Source: Niallia circulans (GTDB lineage Bacteria; Bacillota; Bacilli; Bacillales; Cytobacillaceae). From it: a stretch of 64,000 nt of DNA. The DNA is taken from assembly GCF_007273535.1 (NCBI RefSeq), contig NZ_RIBP01000004.1, positions 2,270,001-2,334,000 on the forward strand, in the 5' to 3' direction. The notes under the pieces are model-generated. The model made no database searches. It saw nothing but the letters and a program-made list of their open reading frames with translations, and was not told the origin of the DNA. Made by a program: the position numbers and the translations under genes. Below, piece after piece: positions 29,056-37,140 of the stretch. Within the stretch, counting starts at the first letter, position 1; each line of letters opens with the position of its first letter.

Positions 29056-31137
29056 TTGGGAAACAAGAAGAAGAAAAGGACGTTGCCGATTCGCCTTAAC
29101 CTTATCTTTTTTGCAGTCTTTTTGCTCTTTTCCGCCCTGATTTTAAGGCTTGGATTTGTGCAGATTGTTTACGGGGATGAGTATAAAAGGAAATTGGAAA
29201 GAACAGAGGATGTTACGGTTGATACATCTGTGCCCCGCGGAAAAATCTATGATTCGACAGGAAAAGTAATTGTCGATAATAGTGCAAAAAATGCGATAAC
29301 GTATACAAATACTGGCGTCAAATCAGAGGAAATGCTGAAGACTGCCGAAACGCTGGCAAAATATATTAAGAAGGATACAAAAAAAGTTACTGAGCGTGAT
29401 AAACAGGATTATTGGATTATGAAACATCCTGATGAAGCAGAAGCCTTAGTAACAGATAAAGAAAAAACCGCGCTTGCGGAAAAATATACAGATTCGGATG
29501 AGTATAATTCAGAAGTGTATAAATTGCAGCTGGATCGAATTACAGAGGATGAATTGAAATCTATATCAAACGATGACCTTGAAGTCTTGGCTATTTACCG
29601 TGAGTTTGCAAGCGGCTATAAAATGACACCGCATATTGTGAAAAATAATGATGTAACAGACAAGGAAATGGCGGTTGTCAGTGAAAATCTAACTTCTTTA
29701 AAAGGTGTTGACACCACAACAGATTGGGACAGATCTTATGCATTTGGGAACACACTGCGTTCTGTTCTTGGAAGTGTCAGCTCATCAGAGGAAGGTCTTC
29801 CAGCCGAATCGTTATCCTATTACCTGTCAAAAGGCTACAGTCGAAATGACCGGGTCGGAAAAAGTTATCTGGAGCTTGAATATGAGGACGTTCTAAAAGG
29901 ACAAAAGGAAAAAATCCGCACGCAAACAGATAGTGACGGGAAAGAAACGACGGAAGTGATAACAGAAGGTAAGCGTGGCAATGACCTTGTGCTTGCAATC
30001 GATATGGAGCTGCAGCAAAAGGTCGAAGACATTATTGAAAAACAGCTTAAAGCTGCGAAGCAAATGTCTGGAACTAAATTCCTTGACCGTGCTTATGTTG
30101 TTCTGATGAATCCGAATACAGGCGACGTACTGTCAATGGCAGGAAAAAGGCTTGTTGCAGAAAATGGAAAAACAGAAGTGCAGGACGATGCGCTTGGAAA
30201 TATGACGACATCCTACAACGTTGGTTCTGTTGTTAAAGGTGCAACCGTATTAACAGGCTATAAATACGGAGCTATTAGCCCTGGAACCGTTATTAATGAT
30301 ACACCGGTAGTGATTGGTGAAACGAAAAAGGCATCTTGGACAAATATGGGGATGATTAATGACTTAACAGCATTAATGCGTTCCTCAAACGTATATATGT
30401 TCCAAACTGTTATGAAAATAGCTGGTGCTCATTATGTATACGGTCAGCCACTGTCTGTTGACGCAGAGGACTTTACAAAAATGAGAAATGCCTATGCTCA
30501 ATACGGCTTAGGTATTCGGACAGGCATTGATCTTCCAAATGAGCAGACAGGCTTCAAAGGTACAGATACATCTGTTCCTGGTAAGCTTCTCGATATTGCA
30601 ATCGGTCAGTATGATACGTACACGAATATGCAGCTTGCACAGTACATCTCGACGATCGCCAATGGCGGAAACAGGATGGAGCCACATATCGTGAAGGAAA
30701 TTCGCAGCCCTGTCTCAGAGGACGGGGAGCTTGGTGCGATTGTTGATTCCATTGAACCGAAGGTGTTAAACACGGTTGATGCGAAGTCAGAATGGATTGA
30801 TCGTGTCCAAACAGGCTTTAAGATGGTTGCACAAAGTCCGAAGGGAACAGCCTATACGTATTTAAGCGGCAAGTCATACTCTCCTTCTGCTAAAACAGGT
30901 ACAGCAGAGGCCTTCTATGATGGTCCGCAAAAAAGCAATTACAAAACATTGCAGGAAGTTATGAACTTGAGCTTGGTTAGCTATGCACCTTCAGATAATC
31001 CGGAAGTGGCTATGGCAGTCCTTGTCCCATGGGCATATAACGGCTCTATCGATAATAAAGCAAACTTAAAAATAGGTGAACAAGTATTAGATGCTTATTT
31101 TGACTTGAAAAAAGAGCGTCAAAAGGATGAGGACTAA
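29056..31137 (+). CDS. Class B penicillin-binding protein (PbpA-like), copy 2
   Basis: 693 residues, a paralogue of the preceding gene over its full length. Shared blocks include RLGFVQIVYGDEYKR, PRG-IYD, TTSYNVGS, IGQYDTYTNMQLAQY and KTGTA-AFYDGP. It has an N-terminal anchor, the dimer domain, and intact catalytic motifs VGSVVKG (Ser391, Lys394), RSSN and KTGTA (Lys613). It differs by insertions near residues 285-300 (SDGKETTEVITEGK) and an acidic tail. The start is TTG 29056 behind GAAGGAAGTG. In B. subtilis the second elongation PBP (pbpH) is unlinked. Confidence 0.92.
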   Translation: MGNKKKKRTLPIRLNLIFFAVFLLFSALILRLGFVQIVYGDEYKRKLERTEDVTVDTSVPRGKIYDSTGKVIVDNSAKNAITYTNTGVKSEEMLKTAETLAKYIKKDTKKVTERDKQDYWIMKHPDEAEALVTDKEKTALAEKYTDSDEYNSEVYKLQLDRITEDELKSISNDDLEVLAIYREFASGYKMTPHIVKNNDVTDKEMAVVSENLTSLKGVDTTTDWDRSYAFGNTLRSVLGSVSSSEEGLPAESLSYYLSKGYSRNDRVGKSYLELEYEDVLKGQKEKIRTQTDSDGKETTEVITEGKRGNDLVLAIDMELQQKVEDIIEKQLKAAKQMSGTKFLDRAYVVLMNPNTGDVLSMAGKRLVAENGKTEVQDDALGNMTTSYNVGSVVKGATVLTGYKYGAISPGTVINDTPVVIGETKKASWTNMGMINDLTALMRSSNVYMFQTVMKIAGAHYVYGQPLSVDAEDFTKMRNAYAQYGLGIRTGIDLPNEQTGFKGTDTSVPGKLLDIAIGQYDTYTNMQLAQYISTIANGGNRMEPHIVKEIRSPVSEDGELGAIVDSIEPKVLNTVDAKSEWIDRVQTGFKMVAQSPKGTAYTYLSGKSYSPSAKTGTAEAFYDGPQKSNYKTLQEVMNLSLVSYAPSDNPEVAMAVLVPWAYNGSIDNKANLKIGEQVLDAYFDLKKERQKDED

Positions 31138-31157
31138 ACAGTCTCCTTTCATCCAAA

Positions 31158-31192
31158 CGAAAGGGCTGTCCGAATGGACAGCCCTTTTTTTC
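31158..31192. terminator. Terminator after the second PBP gene
   Basis: AAAGGGCTGTCC / GGACAGCCCTTT with loop GAAT and seven Ts; it abuts the stop of yqzC on the other strand. Confidence 0.92.
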
Positions 31193-31193
31193 G

Positions 31194-31697
31194 TTATTTT
31201 GTAATTTTTTCGGCAATTTCTCTGAAGCTCATGTCGCTATAAACGCGAAATGTACCGACTTGTACCTTCGTATGATAGTCGTTATCAATTAAAAATGCTT
31301 CAAACTCATCTTTGTCTTTAATGATTTTTTGCTTTGCTAATGTCTCCGCAATTTCAGCAGGATTCATGCCACTTTTGATTTTCAGCTTATAGGATACAGG
31401 CTGTGTATCAGCCTTGTCCGTTTCCTTTTGCTCCGCTGCTTTTTTGTCTGCATCTGCTTTTGCCTGTTGTGCAGCCTTATCAGCCTTGTCCTTGGCAGCG
31501 ATGAGCTCTTTATACTCGTCACTTTTGATAGCAGTATAGCCTGCGGTTGAAAGGACTTTTTCTGCTTGCTCTGTTGTAATCTGTTTGTCTGTTTTCTCTG
31601 CAGTGCCAACCCCGCCGCTGTAAACAGTATATGCACCAATGATGCTAGAAGCTGCAAACAGCCCGAATGCAAAGGAACGTAAACTACGTTTATTCAT
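31194..31697 (-). CDS. yqzC: YqzC, YceG/MltG-like domain protein without catalytic domain
   Basis: 167 residues. An N-terminal signal anchor (SFAFGLFAASSIIGAYTVY) is followed by an Ala/Lys/Asp-rich coiled-coil-like linker (about 60-100). The C-terminal domain, KIKSGMNPAEIAETLAKQKI...VQVGTFRVYSDMSFREIAEKIT, is the LysM-like portion found in the YceG/MltG family. The transglycosylase domain of true MltG is absent, so this short form is probably a binding protein. It overlaps yqzD by 4 bases (31694-31697). Confidence 0.8.
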   Translation of the reverse strand: MNKRSLRSFAFGLFAASSIIGAYTVYSGGVGTAEKTDKQITTEQAEKVLSTAGYTAIKSDEYKELIAAKDKADKAAQQAKADADKKAAEQKETDKADTQPVSYKLKIKSGMNPAEIAETLAKQKIIKDKDEFEAFLIDNDYHTKVQVGTFRVYSDMSFREIAEKITK

Positions 31698-32089
31698 TCC
31701 GCAAATCCTTTCTTAACAGCATCAGTAATAATTTGCTGCACTTGAGCTGTCGATAAGGATGATTGGGAAGCGATTTTTTCAATTGAGACACCTTGTGAGG
31801 CAAGGGACCAAACTTGATTTTTAATGATGGCATGAATTGGATTGGCAGAATCGTCTGCACGAGGCTGACTGTCGACAACAGGAATGGCAGGACTCATATC
31901 CACCTCATCAATAAGGAGCTCTTCTTCAAGTACCTTCAGTTTCTTTTTTATTTTATATATTTCTTGCACTTGTTGGATAGAAAGCTGGTCAATATCCTCT
32001 TGCAGCTTTTTATAGGGATCCTTCATAAACAACGACACGATGAAAAGAAGTACAGCTATCCCTAATAGACTATACATTAATATGAACAA
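31694..32089 (-). CDS. yqzD: YqzD, membrane-anchored coiled-coil protein
   Basis: 131 residues. The N-terminal membrane segment (MYSLLGIAVLLFIVSLF) is followed by a coiled coil (LQEDIDQLSIQQVQEIYKIK), an acidic linker, and a C-terminal helix-turn-helix-like segment (WSLASQGVSIEKIASQSSL). This resembles YqzD, the partner of YqzC. TTG 32089 sits about 7 bases after AGAGGTG; ATG 32077 is the alternative. In B. subtilis the pair follows the pst operon, which is missing here. Confidence 0.72.
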   Translation of the reverse strand: MFILMYSLLGIAVLLFIVSLFMKDPYKKLQEDIDQLSIQQVQEIYKIKKKLKVLEEELLIDEVDMSPAIPVVDSQPRADDSANPIHAIIKNQVWSLASQGVSIEKIASQSSLSTAQVQQIITDAVKKGFAE

Positions 32090-32213
32090 AATAAGACACC
32101 TCTGCTAAATAGTTTGTAAAATACAAGACTTTTTCATTCTACCACTACCTTTGCACATTTCCTAACAGTAAATATAGAAACAATGCTAGTCTGGACATAG
32201 GAGAAGTGTAAAT
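32090..32213. other. Intergenic stretch before the frameshifted small ORF
   Basis: About 120 bases upstream of yqzD (-) that should hold its promoter. I see no strong promoter or other feature; the remainder of the gap to 32496 is described with the frameshifted ORF. Confidence 0.25.
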
Positions 32214-32334
32214 ATGGCCAGCAAAAAATGTCGGATACAAACTAATTTTATTAATAGTCATTGTCGAATTGCTGTTTTTTATTCAACATGCAAAAAATTT
32301 TATCACCCTTCATCTTAACAGGGAGAATCATTAG
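32214..32334 (+). pseudogene. Possible small membrane-protein ORF broken in a run of six A
   Basis: ATG 32214 has AGGAGAAGTG upstream. Read straight, the frame gives 34 polar, unremarkable residues. If one A is removed from the AAAAAA run at about 32223-32228, the frame becomes 39 residues: a short basic start, then the hydrophobic segment LILLIVIVELLFFIQ, then a polar tail ending at TAG 32332-32334. That looks like a single-span small membrane protein. It could be a frameshift mutation, a slippage site or a sequencing error. No homologue is recognised. Confidence 0.4.
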
Positions 32335-32496
32335 CATGATACGACAAATTCCGTTTATTGTAGGTTCTATCATTCGATGATACCATATAGGAAGAAGCAA
32401 GAATCAGTAAATTGACTAGTAGCCTCTAAATTCGACCGGTACAATACGTTCAAACATAAACTTTAAAATAGTATGAAATGAAAGGTGCTGATTCCA

Positions 32497-33192
32497 TTGT
32501 TAGAACAAATTATTCATTTAAGGAAGGAAGGCATGTCTTTCCGCAAAATTGCGAAAGAACTGGATATGAGTCTTGGGAAGGTTCAATACCAGTGGACAAA
32601 ATATACGAAAGAAGTGGAGAAGACGGAGGATAAGGAGAGCGCACTTCCTAAAGAGTATGCAGAAGCAAGTCCTGCTATACCACCTTTTTTATGGACAAGC
32701 ATTCAAACATTAAAAAAGAGTAACGGCATGGAGGCGTGGGTAGCAGGAGAAAATAAAGCATTTATTTTCTGGAGTATCCCTACAGCTAAATGGAAGCTTA
32801 TTTCCTCATACTGCGGATTCCTTAATGATGATTTGTCATTAAAAATGCGCATCTACGATATTACTAGCATTTATTTCGATGGAAGTAATGCTCATACAAC
32901 ATTGGAAATTCAGTTAGATCATGACAAGAATCAGCTTGTTTTTGAAGGATTACAGCCAAACAGAAGCTATTGCTTTGAAGTTGGCATACAGGATGGAAGT
33001 AGAGCTTTCATGCCGTTATTAAAGTCTAATCCCCTTCATACACCAAGGACAAGTATATCCCAGTCAGGCGAAAATACACAGGATGTTAAAGACTGGAGCG
33101 AAGGGAAAACACCGCTCCCAAATTGGATTGAACACGTCAGCACTTACAGTTATTATGAGACAGAGGCAAAGGAGAGTGTGAAAAAGCAATGA
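32497..33192 (+). CDS. DUF4912 domain protein, first gene of a glycosyltransferase operon
   Basis: 231 residues. The N-terminus has a helix-turn-helix-like segment (EGMSFRKIAKELDMSLGKVQ, about residues 11-30). The middle (about 85-180) matches DUF4912: FIFWSIPTAKWKLI, MRIYDITSIYFDG and LQPNRSYCFEVGI. DUF4912 genes are often linked to GH57/GT4 polysaccharide genes, as here. The start is probably TTG 32497, 9 bases after AAAGGTG; GTG 32485 is inside that site. The stop overlaps the next start (ATGA). Confidence 0.78.
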   Translation: MLEQIIHLRKEGMSFRKIAKELDMSLGKVQYQWTKYTKEVEKTEDKESALPKEYAEASPAIPPFLWTSIQTLKKSNGMEAWVAGENKAFIFWSIPTAKWKLISSYCGFLNDDLSLKMRIYDITSIYFDGSNAHTTLEIQLDHDKNQLVFEGLQPNRSYCFEVGIQDGSRAFMPLLKSNPLHTPRTSISQSGENTQDVKDWSEGKTPLPNWIEHVSTYSYYETEAKESVKKQ

Positions 33193-35600
33193 ACGTATCG
33201 TATTTTCAATTAATCGTTCATGCAGACCTTCCTGTCATGAATTATTATTCCAACAAAAAAGAAGACAAACAAGCATTTTACAAAGCATCCATCGCCTTGC
33301 TTACTTTCATGAAGAGCATGGAAAAGAAGGTATTGCCATACAGCGTTTCCTTTGTCCTACCTCCTGTCTTTATAGAACTAACTGAAACAGAAGGCTACCA
33401 AGAAGAGATAACTGAATATTTAGAAAAGAATAAGTGGCAATGGGAAGAGGAGTATTCCTATTGGCTTAGAATAGACCGTAAAATGACAACAGGCTTAAAA
33501 AGACTGATTTCTGCCCACAAGTTAGAGATACTTGCAACTACAGCATCCTCTACCTCGATGACAGCACTTTCGACGAAAAACGGTGTGAAGCTTCAAATTG
33601 AAACAGGCCTTTCAATCATAGAGGATCATTTAAATATCCGTAATGGCGGATTTTGGCTTCCAAACGGCGCTTATGCACCAGGAATTGATTTGCATCTTAA
33701 GAAGTCAGGTATTCTATTTAGCTTCTTACACCATAGTACATTGACGCTGACTGACCCTCTCCCTGTACCTGCAGGCATGCCGGTGAAGTCACCACATGAT
33801 TTATGTCTGATTCCATTAAGACAATGGGCAGAGCTTGGAGAAACCGTTGCAGATAAGGTTAACTGCCTGAAAGACATAACAAAAACACAAGATACGATGA
33901 ATGCTATTGCCTTAAGCTTAGCAGAGGTAAATGAGCACAGTGCTGAAATAGGAGAGGTTTTTGGTGAAAGCGAATCTCTGATGCCATTATCACCTGAAAC
34001 TTATATTCGACAATTTAGCGATAACCTTGAGAAGGTTCACATTAGCTCCACTGGTTTTGACCAAGAAAAGCTTTCAAGTTTACAAAAAGACGGTAAGAAC
34101 TATGCAAAGCTGTCTTTCCTTGAAAAAGAAATAGAAGCATGGCGAGAGCGGAAGCTTCCAAATGAGGCGGAAAGAGTATGGAAGCAGCTTAAAAAGGAAT
34201 GGCTGATGGCCCACGCTGTAATATCCCAAAGAGATTATCACGAAATGTTCTTGCAGGGATTTTTCGATGCAGCAGACAAGCTTAGTACTTTCTTGCAAGG
34301 CGATATCGATGAAAACTGGTTACAAGAAAGGGAAAGACAACAATCTGTATTTAGCGTATTTCCTTCTGTGTTCCCAGAAACGAGCATACCGGTAATGAAG
34401 AAAGGAAATAAGAAAAAGATTCTCCTTCTCTCTTGGGAATATCCGCCTAATATTATTGGAGGACTGGGAACACATGTCGCTGGGTTAGCAGAAACATTAG
34501 CAAAACAGTATGAAGTCCATGTTATTACAGCACAGGATATGAATAAAAATCCAGCAGATGAAGCTGTGCATGATTCGCTGTTTGTGTATAGAGTTAAGCC
34601 TTTGCATCATAGGGAAAAAAACTTCCTCACTTGGATTGGTGGCTTAAATTTAAGTATTTGGGAAAAGGCAATGGATTTGGCTGCTTCTCATTCCTTTGAA
34701 TTAATTCAAGGCCATGATTGGTTAGTAGGTGCAGCTGCCGTTTCCTTAAAAGAAGAACTAGGCATACCGTTAGTTACGACAATGCATGCAACAGAGCATG
34801 GCAGAAACGGCGGGATCTTTACTGAAATGCAGAGGTTTATTCATGAGAAGGAACGACAGCTATTAACAGAATCTGATACAGTGATTGTATGCAGCGAATA
34901 TATGAAAACAGAAGTATCCTCGCTATTTGCTATAAGTGGCAGCAAGCTCCATGTCATTCCAAATGGAGTAAAGCTGGATAAAAAGCCACTGCAAAATCCA
35001 GCAGAAGAACTAGGGCTGAATCCAAGCAAGAAAACAGTCTTTGCAATCGGGAGAATGGTGAAGGAGAAAGGATTTGAAACATTGCTTGAAGCAGTGACAA
35101 TGCTTAAAAGAGATGATCTTCAATTTGTCCTTGCCGGCGCTGGTCCGATGTTCAACGAATATAAACAATATGTGTCAACACATGGCTTAGAACATAAGGT
35201 TCACTTAATTGGTTATTTACCAGCAGACAAAAAGAACGGCTTCTTTCAAGCAGCAGATATAGTTATTATCCCAAGTTATTATGAGCCTTTCGGAATTGTT
35301 GCATTAGAGTCACTACTATTTGAAAAACCAACAATTGTTTCTAATACTGGTGGATTGAAGGGAATTGTAGAGCACGGAAAAACAGGCCTGCTGATGGAGC
35401 CAGGAAATACAGGAAGCATGCTAGAGCAATTGCATTGCTTATTGGAAGATTCGCTGTTGGCTGAAGAAATTGGCAGAAATGGCAGGATCCTTGTCGAGAA
35501 GCTATTTGGCTGGAGTAGAGTCGGTGATGAAACCTCAAGGGTCTTTGAAGAAACGATGTTAAATATGAGAATGGCAGAAAAGGCCTCTTTAAAGGAATAA
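33189..35600 (+). CDS. Fusion of a degenerate GH57-like domain and a GT4 glycosyltransferase
   Basis: 803 residues. The N-terminal half (about 1-390) has the outline of GH57/DUF1957 alpha-glucan branching proteins, including GFWLPNGAYAPG at residue 154. The Glu that is the catalytic nucleophile in active GH57 enzymes (GxWLPE) is Asn159 here, so this half is probably inactive. The C-terminal half (from about 408) is a GT4 transferase: LLSWEYPPNIIGGLGTHV, HDWLVGAAA, VIPNGV, IGRMVKEKGF and the EX7E motif EPFGIVALE (Glu699-Glu707). It may build an alpha-glucan or surface glycan. It overlaps the upstream gene by 4 bases. Confidence 0.85.
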   Translation: MNVSYFQLIVHADLPVMNYYSNKKEDKQAFYKASIALLTFMKSMEKKVLPYSVSFVLPPVFIELTETEGYQEEITEYLEKNKWQWEEEYSYWLRIDRKMTTGLKRLISAHKLEILATTASSTSMTALSTKNGVKLQIETGLSIIEDHLNIRNGGFWLPNGAYAPGIDLHLKKSGILFSFLHHSTLTLTDPLPVPAGMPVKSPHDLCLIPLRQWAELGETVADKVNCLKDITKTQDTMNAIALSLAEVNEHSAEIGEVFGESESLMPLSPETYIRQFSDNLEKVHISSTGFDQEKLSSLQKDGKNYAKLSFLEKEIEAWRERKLPNEAERVWKQLKKEWLMAHAVISQRDYHEMFLQGFFDAADKLSTFLQGDIDENWLQERERQQSVFSVFPSVFPETSIPVMKKGNKKKILLLSWEYPPNIIGGLGTHVAGLAETLAKQYEVHVITAQDMNKNPADEAVHDSLFVYRVKPLHHREKNFLTWIGGLNLSIWEKAMDLAASHSFELIQGHDWLVGAAAVSLKEELGIPLVTTMHATEHGRNGGIFTEMQRFIHEKERQLLTESDTVIVCSEYMKTEVSSLFAISGSKLHVIPNGVKLDKKPLQNPAEELGLNPSKKTVFAIGRMVKEKGFETLLEAVTMLKRDDLQFVLAGAGPMFNEYKQYVSTHGLEHKVHLIGYLPADKKNGFFQAADIVIIPSYYEPFGIVALESLLFEKPTIVSNTGGLKGIVEHGKTGLLMEPGNTGSMLEQLHCLLEDSLLAEEIGRNGRILVEKLFGWSRVGDETSRVFEETMLNMRMAEKASLKE

Positions 35601-35627
35601 AAAATTTATGAAAAAAAGGTGAGTAGG

Positions 35628-36254
35628 ATGAAAACGGAGATTTCTTTACAGTCTGATTTTCAGAATGTCGACAAAGAAATGACAAGAGGCAAGTTGGTCA
35701 ACACTCCTGGATTATGGATTAACGGCAAAATTTGCTGGCTCCAAAACGGTTATGAAAAAATACTGCCAGAATACTCAGTTTCGGTACATGTTAAAAGTGT
35801 TCAAAAGCATTCGAAGGTCCAATATAATGAAATTTATGTGAGAAATCATTCAAAAGAGAATATTGAGGTAAAGGTATTGCTTCTCAGTCATTTCTCCAAG
35901 TCAGATCAGAATCATCTCGCCTTTGTATCACCGACAGATAACGTCATTTTCCATTCTGTTGAGGATCAGCTTATACTTGTTAATGGAGAGTTTAATGGGT
36001 CAAGCTTAGAACAGAGAACGGTTCAGCCAATATGGAATGTGCATACAGATTTAATATGGAAGAATCAAGATAATGGCAGCCTGAAATATTTGCCGATGGG
36101 CAAGGGAGGATATGTCAGTATTTGTTCTCTCCATATGAATCTAGCTCCCCAAACCTCCAATATGGGTAGGACATGGACAATATATGGTAACAATAAAGAA
36201 GTGATTATGGACTTAAATCAGATTCTATTGAAAAACAGTACTAGCATTTCATAA
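35628..36254 (+). CDS. Unknown protein, third gene of the glycan operon
   Basis: 208 residues, soluble, no signal or membrane segment. The sequence looks beta-rich: SVHVKSVQKHSKVQYNEIYV, KENIEVKVLLLSHF and DNVIFHSVEDQLILVNG have alternating hydrophobics, suggesting a beta-sandwich. I recognise no family. ATG 35628 lies after AAAGGTGAGTAGG, 27 bases past the GT4 gene, so it is likely the last gene of that operon. Function may relate to the same polysaccharide, by context only. Confidence 0.7.
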   Translation: MKTEISLQSDFQNVDKEMTRGKLVNTPGLWINGKICWLQNGYEKILPEYSVSVHVKSVQKHSKVQYNEIYVRNHSKENIEVKVLLLSHFSKSDQNHLAFVSPTDNVIFHSVEDQLILVNGEFNGSSLEQRTVQPIWNVHTDLIWKNQDNGSLKYLPMGKGGYVSICSLHMNLAPQTSNMGRTWTIYGNNKEVIMDLNQILLKNSTSIS

Positions 36255-36322
36255 AAAATAATGTTATCATATAAAAGTCGTATGCACGAACTAGTATAGC
36301 AATAGTTTGGAGGGAAATAACC

Positions 36323-36472
36323 ATGCGTGTCAACATTACGTTAGCTTGCACAGAGTGTGGAGATCGTAACTACATTTCTAAAAAAAATAAACGAAATAAT
36401 CCAGACCGTCTTGAGCTTAAGAAATATTGCTCAAGAGAAAAACGCACTACAACACACCGCGAAACAAAATAA
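36323..36472 (+). CDS. rpmG: 50S ribosomal protein L33
   Basis: A 49-residue structural protein of the large subunit: [19 protein letters not shown], then [17 protein letters not shown], and a C-terminal HRETK. It has cysteines 9, 12 and 36 but not the fourth (position 39 is Glu), so the usual two-CxxC zinc site is incomplete. TTTGGAGGGAAATAACC precedes the start. In B. subtilis a rpmG copy also lies immediately before yqgN. A terminator follows at once. Confidence 0.96.
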   Translation: MRVNITLACTECGDRNYISKKNKRNNPDRLELKKYCSREKRTTTHRETK

Positions 36473-36473
36473 G

Positions 36474-36502
36474 ACAGAGGGGGTAACCCTTCTGTTTTTT
36501 TT
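36474..36502 (+). terminator. Terminator after rpmG
   Basis: ACAGAGGGG...CCCTTCTGT with a TAA loop and eight Ts. Confidence 0.85.
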
Positions 36503-36561
36503 GTATATAAAAAAACAATACATATAATAATACAATATTGTAAAAGGAGAGGGAAATTGCT

Positions 36562-37140
36562 ATGAAAGAAAGTAAACATGAAATTAGAAGCAGGGTCCTT
36601 GCAGATCTTCGGTCCATCTCTAAGCCAGCATATGAGCAGCTTTCTTATGAAATAGCCCAAAATCTGTACAACCATCCTCTTTTTCAAAAGGCTAGTCATG
36701 TTGGGGTGACCATTTCAAGATTTCCAGAAGTGGACACTTATCAAATTATTAGAGCCGCTTGGGCACAAGGCAAAAAGGTAAGTGTTCCGAAATGCCTGCC
36801 CAAAACACGCACGATGGAATTTCGTATACTTGAACGCTTTGATCAGCTAGAGTCTGTTTATAGTGGACTCTTTGAACCAGTGGAAGCAGAGACTGAATTA
36901 ACAGATGTAAATGAAATAGAGTTGCTGCTTGTCCCCGGGGTTGCTTATTCTAATGATGGCTATCGCATTGGGTTCGGAGGCGGATACTATGACCGTTTTC
37001 TAAAGAATTTCCCTGGCACGACCATCTCACTTGCATTTGAGCGCCAATTGGAGAAGTCATTACCGATTGAAAACCATGACATTCCTGTTGAGCATATCAT
37101 AACAAATAATGGCGCAATGGTTGTGGGAGCAAATGATTAG
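36562..37140 (+). CDS. yqgN: 5-formyltetrahydrofolate cyclo-ligase YqgN
   Basis: ATP-dependent conversion of 5-formyl-THF to 5,10-methenyl-THF. 192 residues; the N-terminal KHEIRSRVLADLRSIS and the signature LLLVPGVAYSNDGYRIGFGG, followed by GYYDRFL, contain the folate/ATP-binding motifs of the family. AAAGGAGAGGG lies upstream. The 3' end overlaps the DUF92 gene, so translation is coupled. Same neighbours (rpmG and yqgO) as in B. subtilis. Confidence 0.94.
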   Translation: MKESKHEIRSRVLADLRSISKPAYEQLSYEIAQNLYNHPLFQKASHVGVTISRFPEVDTYQIIRAAWAQGKKVSVPKCLPKTRTMEFRILERFDQLESVYSGLFEPVEAETELTDVNEIELLLVPGVAYSNDGYRIGFGGGYYDRFLKNFPGTTISLAFERQLEKSLPIENHDIPVEHIITNNGAMVVGAND

